Shown here piece after piece: positions 24,098 to 35,800 of a DNA stretch of 64,000 nucleotides (positions within the stretch are counted from its first letter, which is position 1; each line of letters starts with the position of its first letter). The DNA is from Calonectria ilicicola (lineage: Eukaryota; Ascomycota; Sordariomycetes; Hypocreales; Nectriaceae), in NCBI GenBank assembly GCA_020809705.1, contig CP085829.1, positions 3,472,001 through 3,536,000 of the forward strand. Direction: 5' to 3'. The notes beneath the pieces are model-generated. The model was not told the DNA's origin. It saw only the letters and a list, made by a program, of their open reading frames with translations, and ran no database searches. The position numbers and the translations under genes were made by a program.

Positions 24098-24400
24098 CAT
24101 GTGGTTGTTGTAGTCTGACCGCAAGTCAAGCTGCACCGATACATGTGGTTGTTGTAATTGGGTAACAAGTCGGACCACAACAGTACATGTGGTTGTTGTA
24201 GTCTGACCGCAAGTCAAACTGCACCGATACATGTGGTTGTTGTAATCGGGTAGCAAGTCGGACCACAACAATACATGTGGTTGTTGTAGTCAGACCGCAA
24301 GTCAAGCTGCACCGATACATGTGGTTGTTGTATTCAGGTCGCAAGTCAAGCTGCACCGATACATATAGTTGGAGTCGGAAAGCGAGCTAGGCTACACCAA
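24098..24400. repeat. 44-bp minisatellite with two alternating unit types
   Basis: Successive 44-bp units all begin TACATGTGGTTGTTGTA. They then alternate mostly between a type containing GGGTAGCAAGTCGGACCAC and a type containing CTGACCGCAAGTCAAGCTGC, giving an 88-bp higher-order period. About seven units are visible, decaying at the right end. Open frames on both strands here are repeat artefacts. Confidence 0.9.
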
Positions 24401-27400
24401 TGCATGCAGTTGTAGTTGGTGAGACGTTCAATCTTTGGAAAGTTGGCAGTGTCTGTGTTGCGGTTGAGATGATCCCTGAAGGGACCCAGGCGATTGGGTA
24501 TGGGATGAGCCAGTATTTCGAACTCGATCGAAATTCAGAAACTCGTTTAGTCTTGGTCGCTGTCAAAGGCTGGGCATGAAGCTCATTGTTTTTGACCCCG
24601 TGTCTCCGGTAGGAGGGTGGTCTTCAAAGTCAAGGATAGATGGAATACTGAAAAGTTTCCTTCATAATCGCAGAACCCCAAGATTATACGAAGGGCTTCC
24701 GGGAGTAAGTCCAGGATGGCGGGCAATGTTGTTATATTTGGTGGGTTGAACAACCGGAGCCTGCCGAGTAGGTTCAGAATGACACGCAGTGGTTCAACTG
24801 CAGTTTGTCTTTAACGAAGGCTCGCAAGAAGCATCTTGGATCACCAAGAGGCTACGGCCAAACATCAATCGTTGGTGCCGTGTGTTGGTTGAAGGTGGTG
24901 CTACCTCTGCTGACAGGAGTGGCAGGAGGTCAATGAAGCCACTGCTTTCCAAGCACCCGCTGAGCTTAAGCATATCAATAAGCGGAGGTGTTGGGGCCCA
25001 AGCAGGAGTTCTTCCCCGAGATCAAGGGCAAGCAATACAGGCCATGGCTACAGCATCTACGTTGGTTGCCCAAGCCGTAGATGTGCTGTTCCCTGCGCCA
25101 GGTGTTGATCATTCGTGCTTCTGATATGTGCACTTGATCTGGGGTGGGTAAATGATGTAGTGGGCGATAGGGAACTGCATTGGATGCAGCCCCTGTTGGT
25201 TTCGTTTGGGCTTTGCTGGCGGGGAAGGCGACTCTTATACTCCTTGTCAAGGCTTGCAAGAAAAGTCGATTAATGTGGTTGAAAATTTGCATATCAAGCT
25301 TGCTTGGGTGATTACGTTGGGGCTGCCTCTAAGTTGGCTTGGTGAGGCGAGTAAGGTTTGTCTGTAACCAGGAAAATTGTATCGCGGCGCCGTTCGCGAA
25401 GCTTAAAATTAGCTTGCCTCTCTGTCGCCTCGTCTGTTGGGGAAGGCTTAATTTATGTATGTCCTGATAGGAGTCGCAAATATTCTGGGTACTTGGAAGA
25501 GGATGCAATAGTAGCTGGGAGATTCATATTGGCTTTCGCGCAATATTTTGCTGGTGTTTGTTTGGTTCGGGGGCTTCCGGTGGGAGAGGCCTGTCTGCCG
25601 CCCTGGACTCTAAGTCTGTTCAATGGCCTGGGCCATCTCACCAGTAGTGGAAATGTCGGTGAGGTTGGAAGATGCAGCTCCAAGACAGCTGCAGGTGATG
25701 GATGGTGTGGAGAAGATGTACGCGGTGAAGCGGCCAATGAAGCCTGAGAATAACGTGACGCCGGTTCCATCGCAGCGCTGATCTGATATCAAAATTGTGG
25801 CGCTCCCGTGGGAATGGAAAGATAAAACGCCCGTTGATGGGCGAAAGTATGTGTATTGTACCTTGGTTTGGTTGGTGGTTGAGTTGCCTTAGCGCGTCGC
25901 TTAAGTTAAGAGGCGAAGGCAGTTCATCGGATAATTTGGGTAGAGCTCAATTACTCAACATATTAATTTAGTAATTAAAAATAAATAAACAATACCCCAA
26001 AAAAAAGAGGATATGTTTGAATAATTGGTGCACTTGTATTTTTATTTTTATTTTATTATTCATTATATGACTAGACGATAGCAGAAAAAAGTAGAGAGGG
26101 CACATCAATCTTTGTAGGGTTGTCTTGTGCAGAGATGTGGGGTGGTGAGTCCATTGGCAGATCATGGAAAAACGCCTTTCATGGTCCATGGTCCACGAAA
26201 CCGTCTTCATAAGCGAGTGAATACCTGTGCGCAATAAACCAAACGCAGCTGCCCGATAAGTTTTCAAGCCCTTTGAGTTCCTTGAATGGGTTATCATCCA
26301 AGAGTGACCCATAAAAATGCTTCCAGGGCGCAGCTCCACTGACAGATACAGTGGGTAGTCGAGTGATAAGACTGCTGGGTGTCAGTCCTCCAAAGTTAAT
26401 GCGGTCATCGAAGGAAATGTCTTAGAGCTGCATTTGCTGCCGTGAATGTGCCGCCCGACCAGAAAGGTAGCAAGTTGTAGGTTGAAGTCCTGTTCGACAT
26501 CACAATTGAGCAGACAAATCACTCCACCAACTCGCAATGGTCACGCAACAGTTGTTGTAGGTGGCAGCCAGAGCTTGGATATGAAGGAGAAGGCGGGTGA
26601 GAGCTTCAGCGCGTCATTGCCCGATGACCCAGGACAAGGGTGATGAGGTCTGAACAGGGGAAGAGGCTTGTACTTTGTGGGGCTGGGCGATGCGTGGGGA
26701 CCAACAAGGAAAGTTTGATGACAAAGTAGGTTAAGACCATTGGAGGGGGAGTCGCATCTCAGATTGGTGCGTAAGCATGATGCAACTGTGGCTGATGAGG
26801 ATGGCGGGACATGTTGCCAGTATCGTCCAAAGCAGCAGGGCGCATGTGAGCTAGGGACATGTCGCTTTTTTGCATCCCTCTCGGCATGGGACCAATAGCT
26901 CGACGACCCCGACGCAGGGCAGAAAATTTGCTTGTCCCATCCTCTCCAAGGTTTGATTGACCTGCTTGTGCAGGCGTTGGACTCTGAGCTGCTTCTGCGC
27001 GCCCTGGGGCCGATGGCAATGATCAGCTGCGCTGTGCTGCAGCATGGAGGGGCGGGCTTCGGAGGGGGGGATCAAACATGAACATCGATCGATCGACGAG
27101 CCTCCATCGGACTAACCTGAAAAGTGGGATGTGTCACCCTGGTCTAGCATATGTAAGACCCCCAACCAGCCCTGATGGTTAAGATGGACCGGTTCGCCTC
27201 TGTCGTTATGATTTAAATTTTTTTTTTAAGATGCTTCATGTGCGAGGAAAAGAAAAGCGCCGAGCACCTCGATATGCACGAATGGGTTGATGTTTGATTG
27301 ATCTGCTTACTCGAGAGACAATGCAGGTTGGAGCCTTGGTTCACTTCGGAGACAAGACGGCCGTGGTTGGGAGGGATTTACCACAAGGTTATTGACATGC

Positions 27401-28038
27401 CGCTGGGCTGAGGAGAAACATGGCGTATGCATTGTTCCTGAGCATGAAACACATCATAGCCAAATGACTTAGGGAATCGGCGATCGTGCTGTTCGTTTCT
27501 GTGACAGTATCGCCCGTGGCTACGCAGAGGGGACATTGGTGCTTAGTAGGTGTTGCTAAATCAATTAGTGGGGGGGTCCAGCGCAACTCACTGGAGTTGA
27601 GCTCTGACAAGCCACAACAAACAAGTTGGTTTGCGCCGCCCAAGGGAGGGCAAATTTATTGCACAAAATAAATATGCACTAACTTTTTAGACGACCCTTC
27701 ATCTCGCGCCTAGCTCCCTCCCGTTCAGCTCCCGCCCAGCTCATGCAGCCTCAAGCCGGCCACGTTTTGGGGGATTGTGTGCTGCCCACGGTGCCAGGGG
27801 AATATGGGTGACTCTTGGGGTCTTGGGGGAAGACAGGTGTGGTGTCGTGTCTTTGTTTGCTTTTCAAAGGCCAGTCACTACACCACCGCCACCAACCACC
27901 TGCCCTCCATGTCTCAGTGCCCCTGCGTATGCCCGTTGTATAAGATGGCGGGCGCACCTCCCCAGATGCGGTCAGGACCAACCCAATGCGCTCGAGTGGC
28001 GATGCTGTCATTTGGGAGCGCCCATCTCCTTACATACC
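24401..28038. other. Gene-poor tract with coding-like remnants
   Basis: No intact gene. On the minus strand, 25891-25610 is an open frame of about 93 codons without an ATG that reads coherently (segments such as GSATILISDQRCDGTGVTL and SGFIGRFTAYIFSTPSITC). Another at about 26450-26180 contains FGGLTPSSLITRLP and DNPFKELKGLENLSG, ending in a stop. Both look like exons of decayed genes, unrecognised. A 34-bp 28S rRNA-like piece lies at 24955. The tract also holds an AT-rich segment near 25960-26070. Confidence 0.4.
24955..24988 (+). other. Stray 34-bp fragment matching the 5' end of 28S rRNA
   Basis: The segment beginning ACCCGCTGAGCTTAAGC and continuing ATATCAATAAGCGGAGG matches the universal start of fungal large-subunit rRNA (primer site ACCCGCTGAACTTAAGC) with one A-to-G difference. 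Sequence before and after does not resemble ITS2 or LSU, so it is an isolated fragment and not a gene. Confidence 0.8.
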
Positions 28039-28607
28039 ATGGGAACCGCTTCTATTGCGAAATCAAAACTGCTGCACGGGAGGTCTCTCTTGACAGGCGG
28101 GCCCTGTCCCCATCACCAGCGAAAGCTTGAGGAGTCGTCGGCCAACAAGCCCTGCCTCGCGCTCCTCTCGTGCGTCACCATTCTCACCAAGCACAACTTT
28201 GTCGGTGCCGCTCAGGCCCTTACTCGTGAGTTGCGACCCAAAAAAAGGTCTGAGTTTCCGGGGACCAGGGTTGATCATGGTTGACAGCTCCCGCGGCGCA
28301 CTTTAACGTCGTGGCCACCTTTGGCCACTACCGCCTGGCCCAGAGGAGACTCTGGGGCGCCCTCACCTCTCAGGTGCAGCTCCTGGGCTACAAGATCAAA
28401 CTTCTGCTGAGCTCTGATCTGCGCGAAAACCCAAATACCCGCATTCACGGGACCATTGTGGTTACAGAGTGGACCGGCGAGGTTGAGCGGTGCCGTGACG
28501 ATGGCGCCGTGGTTGAAGTGATTCATCCCAAAAAGTGGGATATGAAGGATTGTTTGGTAAATCTACACAGCGGCATGACGAAACGTTGGAATTGGACACC
28601 TGAATAA
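28039..28607 (+). CDS. Hypothetical protein, two exons
   Basis: Exons 28039-28225 and 28288-28607 give 168 residues. The intron is GTGAGT...GACAG (62 nt), and the join reads AAQALTPPAAHFNVVATFG. The ATG lies in CCATGGG. The second exon has a plausible folded-protein composition (segments QVQLLGYKIKLLLSSDL and IHGTIVVTEWTGEVERCRDDG) and ends NWTPE. No family recognised; no signal peptide or membrane segment stands out. The first exon is less convincing than the second, so the start may be elsewhere. Confidence 0.42.
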
Positions 28608-28826
28608 TGCGGTTTTTATGATTATTGCTTTTCTTTTTTTTCTTTGAGCGTCGAGTTTTTTTCTGGTTCTCGTGGCCGTCATCCTCACCGCCTCGATTTG
28701 ACCACTCAATTACTCGCGATGGAGTCAGGCAGATGCCACTTGTTATATATATATATTTAATCTACATTGGCCACGAAATTATACGATACCACTAATTGCC
28801 AAATTCTCATTTCCTTTCCCCATCCA

Positions 28827-29573
28827 TCACGAGCATGTCCAGGCTTCGCCGTTCCCGCTCTTCAACACAGGGTGCTTCGCTGTACCATCCAATGGAAAAT
28901 ACATTTCCTTCTCCCCCCACTGAACGACTGCATTGCACCATCGTTTCGGCCATGCAGCACCCACCGCGGCTCTCAGCTCTTCATCTTCCAGTAGACATTC
29001 TTTCCATGAGTCCCACCATTGACTTTCCAGCGGTTTCAGCAAGTCCGGTCTCTTGAATAGTCGGCGCAATATGTGAGCAAACGCCATATTCTGTGATTGG
29101 CTTTGGTTGCCGACCGCTAGAATCTTGACGATGTAGTCCATGATCATCTCAAAAATTGGATCTTCATCTTGTACTATTAGGGATGGGCAAGGTCCTTGAA
29201 GTTTCCCATTTTGCAGACTATCTTGGCGGTTCCACTCAAACCTACCCCATCCTGTAACTGCATCGGACAGCAACCTGACCCAGGGATCAGATGCATCTTT
29301 GCCTTGAAGTGACTTTTTCAAGATTTTATTACATGAACCCCCCGCCAAGCTGTGCAAAATACCCTCATCGCCTGACCCGTCATGATTGTATTCGTATACC
29401 TCGCGCATTACATCCCGCAGGCAATCGTCCACTGACTTGGAGCTACTCCCGCTCGAATTGGAAACGGCTTCGACGTAGTCCCAGATGCTTTCTCGGGTGG
29501 GATATTGTTGACCCAAAGTCCACAAATTAGGAAACTGAGGAAGAATCTCCTTGCGTTTGGTGGTATGGCACAT
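28827..29573 (-). CDS. Uncharacterised WGE-module protein, intronless copy
   Basis: A single frame of 248 residues from the ATG at 29573. It shares a C-terminal module with the gene at 62.7-63.7 kb: CNAVVQWGEKEMYFPLDG then AKHPVLKSG here, against CESAVEWGEAVARRL then AKHPILKG there. An earlier DAVTGWGRFEWN segment corresponds to the middle WGE module of that gene. The stretch between the modules is helical in both. Unlike the 62.7-kb gene it has no intron at the equivalent point. No signal peptide, transmembrane segment or catalytic motif is seen. Function unknown; I recognise no named family. Confidence 0.65.
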   Translation of the reverse strand: MCHTTKRKEILPQFPNLWTLGQQYPTRESIWDYVEAVSNSSGSSSKSVDDCLRDVMREVYEYNHDGSGDEGILHSLAGGSCNKILKKSLQGKDASDPWVRLLSDAVTGWGRFEWNRQDSLQNGKLQGPCPSLIVQDEDPIFEMIMDYIVKILAVGNQSQSQNMAFAHILRRLFKRPDLLKPLESQWWDSWKECLLEDEELRAAVGAAWPKRWCNAVVQWGEKEMYFPLDGTAKHPVLKSGNGEAWTCS

Positions 29574-30588
29574 TTTTAGCAACGTTGACGAGTAAATTAC
29601 TGAAGAGGTTGATGGTACCAGATCGGGGTACCTACACGATACCTGCTTTTATACAATGTCGCCTTTCACGGCATTGTTTGAAGCAAAATGGTGTTCACAA
29701 AACAACCCCTGTTAATTTTTCTCATTCAACTTAGATGAACAGCACAATGTTATACTTTGGAAGTGCACAGATGGGTCCCTAACTGTAGCAGAATAAAAAC
29801 AATGGCACCCTTGGTGTGATCCATGCAGTCTAGCGGATAGCCGGATACAAGGCACAGGACCCATGCTTTCATCATAGTCAACCCTTCAGCCATTTTCGTT
29901 TATTCGGCGACGCTTGGCTCCTGTTTAATGACTGCAAGGTTCCCTCCCTCCTTTGTCTGTGCCACGGCCAACGTCACGAGGCACTTTGGCGCCACAGGTG
30001 AGACGCCACCAAAGCGCGTCCCTCAACGCCAAAGGTTCGTCCTGCAAGCCACATGATTTCCCTCGGTCGCATATCTCGGGAAAAAAAAGCGCACCCAGAA
30101 CTCTGACCTTCTTTCTCCTGCCGGATGGAAACCTTCTAGGGCTACTCCGACTATGAATTGATTCTCAACATCTTTGAACCGTACCTGCGGTGATTAAAGC
30201 GCCTTACCTCACTCACAAGTGCCTCCCTGGATTGACGCGCATTCTGTTTAGCGGTAGCCAGTCGACATCATCACAGTTTCGTACCTGGAATCACCTCCCT
30301 CCTGCGAGACGCTTCAGGACACCGGTCGCCTTGAAGAAGTTCAGCTCCTGTCGTGTGGGCGCTTCTCCCCTTTCCCCATAATCGCTAACCCCCCCGGCAC
30401 AGTTTATGCATGGGTCCTAGGCTTTATGGGGACATGAATGAATTGGCTGGCGCATTTCCTCAGAGTTAAATTCGATCACATTCGCAGTCAATCCACTATA
30501 AACTTCCTCAACCCAGGAAACGAACAAGTTAAGACGGCCCTCCGACTATTTGAGCTGGAGAGACCAGTGTCGCACCAGAAGCATAAGA
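29574..30588. other. Intergenic, no supported gene
   Basis: Divergent upstream region between the minus-strand gene at 28.8 kb and the plus-strand gene at 30.6 kb. Short frames only; nothing else recognised. Confidence 0.5.
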
Positions 30589-31036
30589 ATGCCTTTGCCC
30601 CCAACCTGGCTGACCCAAGACGAACTAAAGCCAACAAAGATTTTCACCAACCCCCAAAAACTCCTCTCTTCTCACAGCTGCACCATTCTCTGTTCACTCT
30701 GGTTCTGTGGCCAGACACCTATTGCTCTCGGTACGATGCATGAACAGGGTTTCCCGCCCCTCTCCAATGGCAAGGCTAACTATTGCAGGACACATCGCTA
30801 AACTCATCTGCTACAACGTGTTTGGTATGCTCATGCAGTGCCCAAGGCAAGATCGGAAATTTTACCGATCTCAACGTCAGAGAGCCTTGCGAATAATGCA
30901 GAAACGTCGCTTGGGAGTGCCTCTGACTGAAGGCGACAGCACATTTCTCTACGAAATGAACAGTCAGAAGGACTGTATGGTCCTGCGAGAGTTTCTCGTT
31001 AGGTTCGGGCTCATTCGCAACTCGGATTACGCATAA
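30589..31036 (+). CDS. Hypothetical protein, two exons, 129 residues
   Basis: Exons 30589-30730 and 30789-31036. The intron has a GTACGA donor, a CTAAC branch just before TATTGCAG, and is 58 nt long; it joins PIALG to HIAKLICYNVFGMLM in frame. The second exon is basic and helical (RKFYRSQRQRALRIMQKRR), ending in an LREFLVRFGLIRNSDYA segment. The N-terminus is neutral with some hydrophobic residues (CTILCSLWFCG). No recognised family. The clean splice signals and coherent second exon are the support. Confidence 0.52.
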
Positions 31037-32552
31037 GTGGTTTGACGGGAGACTCGACGTCAAAGTCGGCAAGGTTGTGTTGGGAGATTCGGTGTGTGTG
31101 GGGAGGGTATGTTGTTGTGAAAGCACCTAGTTTTACAATGCATGTATCTCAATTAGTCTTTTCTGGAATACCAACAAGCCAGATCTCGACACTTGGGTAT
31201 CAATCTTGTACCAGATTTCCTTCGTCCCCGGGTGCTGTGATGTGGAACTAGGTGGTGAGGGAATACAGGGCGCAAGACGCGCACTTTCAGTGTTGCGCCT
31301 CGTGGGGTCTCAGAAGGCTGCCTTCAGCTGGCGATTATACGAAGCGACCAGTGCTAAGGTTGCCAGCGGGACTCGTGGGAATTACTTCCGACAGCATGTT
31401 ATTTTTGCGACACATTTTTTTTTTCTTCTCTTGGTCAAACCCTCACACAGGGTGCTCACTCACCGATTGCATTTGGACACTTCTCACTGGCTTTCGGCCT
31501 TCAGCTCAGACGCAACCTGCAGAGTAACCGAAAACCACAAAACCAATCTGTCCAGGCGCAGCAAGCCACAATGCCCACTAACAGTCCCTGCTCAGTCTGG
31601 CCAGTATCGGGCCTACGTGCCGTCAACTTCTTTTCGTGCTAAAGCCTGCCCGCCCACTGGTCCTCGCCACCTCGAGTGCAGCGCCTTCTCATGCGGTCAT
31701 GTCTCACCGCCCGCGATACCTCGAGATCGACAGACACGTATGATGGAGTCATTGCTGCATTAGTGGACACGCACGACGTGCGCACAGGTTTGAGTCTTCT
31801 GTCGGTTCACTGTCCCAAGCCATGTTCCTAAGAGCGGCCGTTGATAGGGCATCCATTTCACAACATACTTGGGCACTCATTCAATATGTATTTGTCAAAC
31901 CTTTTTTTTTTCTTTTGGAGGAGCTTCGAGAAGTAGGTATAGGAGGAGAAAATGACGGTCTTTTAGCGTTTATAGGTGCTACTTTGAGTCGATTACTGTT
32001 TGGTCTATTTTCCGTTATTAGCTAGTTTATCCAAAATCTTTATCTTCATTTTACTTGCATTGAGAATCCTTGGTGTGCCTGAAAATGCTAGACGCGACGT
32101 GACCATGAGGGCAATGTCAACTGTCAGTAGTTGCAACTACACTCACGATCTTTAAACCGGTCGCATCTGCAATCATGGCTGCAACATAATTGTGACAAGA
32201 TTGGGAAATTTGACACAAGCAACTTAGTATTCTCTTGTCAACGGCAGGGTGATTTGATGCGACGGCAAACTGCCAAGGCTGTTCCTTTGCGTGTAATAAA
32301 TCTCCTTGGCCTGACTTACCCCTGCTGCAAGAAATGAAAGGTACAAACATGACCAGCCACCGCAAACCAATGAGTCAATGTTAAAGACCGCTTGATCAAA
32401 AGTTTGTTATGAGAGAAACTGGCATGCAAGAGGCTCGTCACTGTTTTGTTTGCTTACCCGTGGCTGTATTTAAGTCTTCACCACACCTCAAACTTCATCC
32501 TTTATTTCTCAACCTTTCAACATAACAATAACAATTTCCCAATCGACTACAA
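31037..32552. other. Intergenic, no supported gene
   Basis: Holds T-rich tracts (31411-31430, 31903-31915) and short frames without recognisable content. The right end is the promoter of the small gene at 32621. Confidence 0.5.
32467..32474 (+). promoter_or_regulatory. TATA-like element of the 61-residue gene
   Basis: TATTTAAG lies about 85 bp before a GTATGT...CTAG intron (32553-32604, 52 nt, CTGACTAAAC branch) that must be in the 5' leader, since the ATG at 32621 comes after it. Confidence 0.4.
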
Positions 32553-32620
32553 GTATGTCCCTTACTGCCAAGACATCTCTGCTCATTACTGACTAAACAA
32601 CTAGATCAAAGATTGAAACT

Positions 32621-32861
32621 ATGCAGTCATCGCCACGACCCGCGGAGTCCCTCTCAACCCCCGGGATCATTATGTTGATCATTATGTTGATCATTTTGGG
32701 TGTAATCGACATCTGGTTGACCTACCGCCGTTTTCTTGACGTAGGTGATGGCGCCCCTAATTAGTTCATACCGAGCTGATCAAATTATCTCACAGGAAAA
32801 CGGAGTATTTGATCTTCGCAAGGACAATATTCGTCCTAACTTTTCCAACATGAACCGATGA
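32621..32861 (+). CDS. Small single-pass membrane protein, 61 residues
   Basis: Exons 32621-32740 and 32796-32861 are joined across a GTAGGT...CACAG intron (55 nt), with a further leader intron at 32553-32604. The product has a short polar N-terminus (MQSSPRPAESLSTPG), a very hydrophobic helix at residues 16-33 (IIMLIIMLIILGVIDIWL), then a basic turn TYRRFLD and a polar tail ending NFSNMNR. This is the layout of a small tail-exposed membrane protein, such as an accessory subunit or regulator of a larger complex, but I do not recognise it. Two leader/coding introns with correct branch sequences and a frame that closes exactly argue for a real gene despite its size. Confidence 0.6.
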
Positions 32862-35800
32862 GGAACGTCACAGAACTGGGTAATGACCAATGGTGGAACC
32901 CGAACGCGAGGCCACGTCTGATGGAGTATGGGGATTGGAGTTATTGACATGCATTGTTGATTGAATTATGGTGTATTAACTGCCATGATCCAAGACCTTT
33001 ACAATAACATGTGCAGAAGCAGTGGAACTTGTTGAGACCAGACGCAATATTCAATTGAAAACAACCCACCGGTACGACACGCAGGTGAACCATGTAAACA
33101 CTTGCAATATTATCTCCAACCTAGTCCGCTGAGCATGTATAGATCCCGTAGCCAGTATTCGGTGGTTGAGTAGTTGCATGGGTCCCATACAGGGGTTCTT
33201 CGTATGAGTTTAACCAATGTTGGCATTATTTTTCAGTTTGATTTCGGGTTTCTCCCAGATTTTTCTTTGGCAACATGGGAGTACTAGCCCTAGTTGCACC
33301 AAAGGGGGGAATAGTCAGCCCTTTAGGGCAAAGACAGTATTCTCATGTATACCGCTTTCGTTCTCATAATTGAACGCTCCCTTGCAACATTGGCTGAAGA
33401 GATCATATGGTAGTGGCCCCGATAGAACAATCAGCTTCGTAAAGTAGGATTGTCTTATTTTGCAAAGACTTCATATTCTTTGCGGGCGCTAAACAAGGAC
33501 CTTCCCTCGAGGAGACCTGTACCTCGTGATAGTGAATAGCCTGGCCTGGAAAGATCAACGCCGACTAGTTCTTGACTTTACTTAAGCCTGACACTCAGAA
33601 TAGTGAGGTGATAGCTCTAGTAAATGTAGAGGAGGGTCCTAGGGGTTTTTGACATGATAGACTTGATGTCGCCGGAGCGAGGATCGGGCCCTAGTCCAAT
33701 GTGTTTAAAATCGAGGAGAAATGGCCTGGCCTTCGACTTCATTGACAGGGGAAGTAAACGGTTCGGTCTTGGAGTGCTTGGAGTAGATGGGAATCTAAAA
33801 ACTCGTTTCATTTCGGTTTTTGAAAAGGGGGGTGTCGTTAAACCCGAGGAGTAGATAGCCTAGGTAAATATCTGTCTTTTTTCAGTCATCATCAACACAA
33901 GTCCCGGCACCTGTATCAACAAATAGGCGCTGCTTACCAGTGTTCAGCTGTCTGAACCTCTTTGTACTGGAAATTAACGGATCTGGGGAGCTCTTCGACA
34001 GTGCCCTTACCACTTCCTCGTCAGGCCGTGGTTTTTCAGGAACCAGGTGTTCGTGTCGCGAAGGCTCATTTGAGAAACATGCGAGCTAGTGCTAGGTATC
34101 TTTCATGGGATCTTGTGGCCTCACTAGGGGCGTTCTAATATTGCCAACGGTAGGATGGTTGCAAGCCTAGACTTTGTTGAGGAGCTCGTAGAAAGGTAGG
34201 CCGCGATGGCAGAGACCTGTGTATGCAGATATTAAGGGCCATATATCAGCAATCTCTGCGTTTAGGGATAATGCAATTGTCTTCTGGATTTGATGGGATA
34301 TTCATGACAAATAGCGTGCAAGCCATATGGCGGAGGACAAAACGTAGCCCAGCTTGGGCAAATTTTGGGATCTACATTTGGCGCTTCGACCAAGAGTAGC
34401 AAGTCAAACCGTTCGAGCTTGTAGCATAGGGTTCTCTCTTTCCTATGGGCGAATTCTTGTAGATGGCATCAAGTTCTGGCGGCGGAAGGTTTCGCAATTT
34501 TGAGCATGGGTATGCTGAACAACACAGTCTCGGTTTAACTGTGAGGATGCTGGGTTTCCATGCTGAAGCCATTGCCACGTATGGTGCTGGAGAAACGTAG
34601 GTAAGATGAATGCGGAAGGATTGATGATCTTGGGTGAGGAAATCGCTGCAAGAAAGGCCAATGCTTCGCCGTGGTGGTTTGTATGTAGAGGGAGTAGTGT
34701 TGCAACAGAAGCTCTGGATAAACTGCATATTTAGGAGGCAAGTGCCCCGCTTTTCCCATTCTTCACCAACTCGCAGGAAGCTATGCCATCGAAGGCTCCC
34801 AAACCAAAACGCCATCGCGCTGGCTTTTCATGGTCTGAAGGATCCATCATTTTTCAAAAGTACCAATACAGTTGCCGACTTGGACTTTTCGAGCTTTCAT
34901 CGTTCCCTAGCCAGTGTATCGGCCATTGACACACTAACTTGCTCAACTCTCGTGGCTGGTTGCTCCAACGATCTTGGTTCGAGGGAAGAGCCTTCGTTCT
35001 ACGGTAACCATCGCAAAGATTCACGACGAGAGTGAGTTCTAGATAATTTCCAACTATAGGCTAAACACGAGGCATAGAAAATGGAGAGACTGGAATCTTC
35101 GCCGGTTGCACTCGGGGCAATTTGTACTTCCTTCACGACGGCGCGCCTTTTTATTGACGATGAAGATCAAACACACCTTTCTGACCAGGATTTCCGAGAT
35201 TGAGTTTAAACGAAGAGGAGAACATTGCTACCATCAATACTGATAATGTACCTGGTGGGTAGTCTAGGAAAATCTCGTTGTTCAATCTAGAAGCCATCCT
35301 TGTGGTAGCGTGACCACCCCTTTAACAAGTATCGCCGTTCCTCCACACAAAGTCTGACGCAATTCTATTAGCTGATTCACCAACCAGGTCACGATAAAGG
35401 CGAAACAATGCGATACGAGCGATTTCGAAAGACGAAACTCCACTGGCACGAAGTCCAGGAAATTGGCGAGACCATCGGACTGCAAGCCTCCAATGCGGGC
35501 CTTCGAGCCAATATGCTCAAGCCTGCCCTTTTCGTCTCGAAGATATCTGCCTGGGCACAGAGCTGTTTGCCTTTTCTTTTCTTCTTTTTCGAGATCCGGT
35601 CGCGGTTACGAGTTGCCCCTGAGTCGGAAATGTGCATCCAACTGCGGTTGCAACAACGGCGACGGTCGTCTTGGAGGTACAAGCGGTGATGTATTTTTAG
35701 AACAAGGAAGAAAAAGAATCTGTTGCCAGAAGATTCCATCTTAAATCTTTGCGCTGTCTACCCAGTCGTTTCGTCTGGGCTTTGTTGTCGAGACGAAGGA

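Noticed and set aside
23951..24356. Frames encoding repeated TTTTC-type peptides
   Set aside because: Products of the 44-bp minisatellite read in several frames.
24955..24988. An rRNA gene
   Set aside because: Only 34 bp match large-subunit rRNA; neither ITS2 before nor further LSU after is present.
24789..25124. Plus-strand frame of 111 codons
   Set aside because: It runs straight through the 28S rRNA-like fragment and has no splice or motif support.
31822..32025. Hydrophobic plus-strand frame resembling an organelle-type membrane protein
   Set aside because: Contains a poly-T tract, lacks any specific match by eye and has no promoter or splice context.
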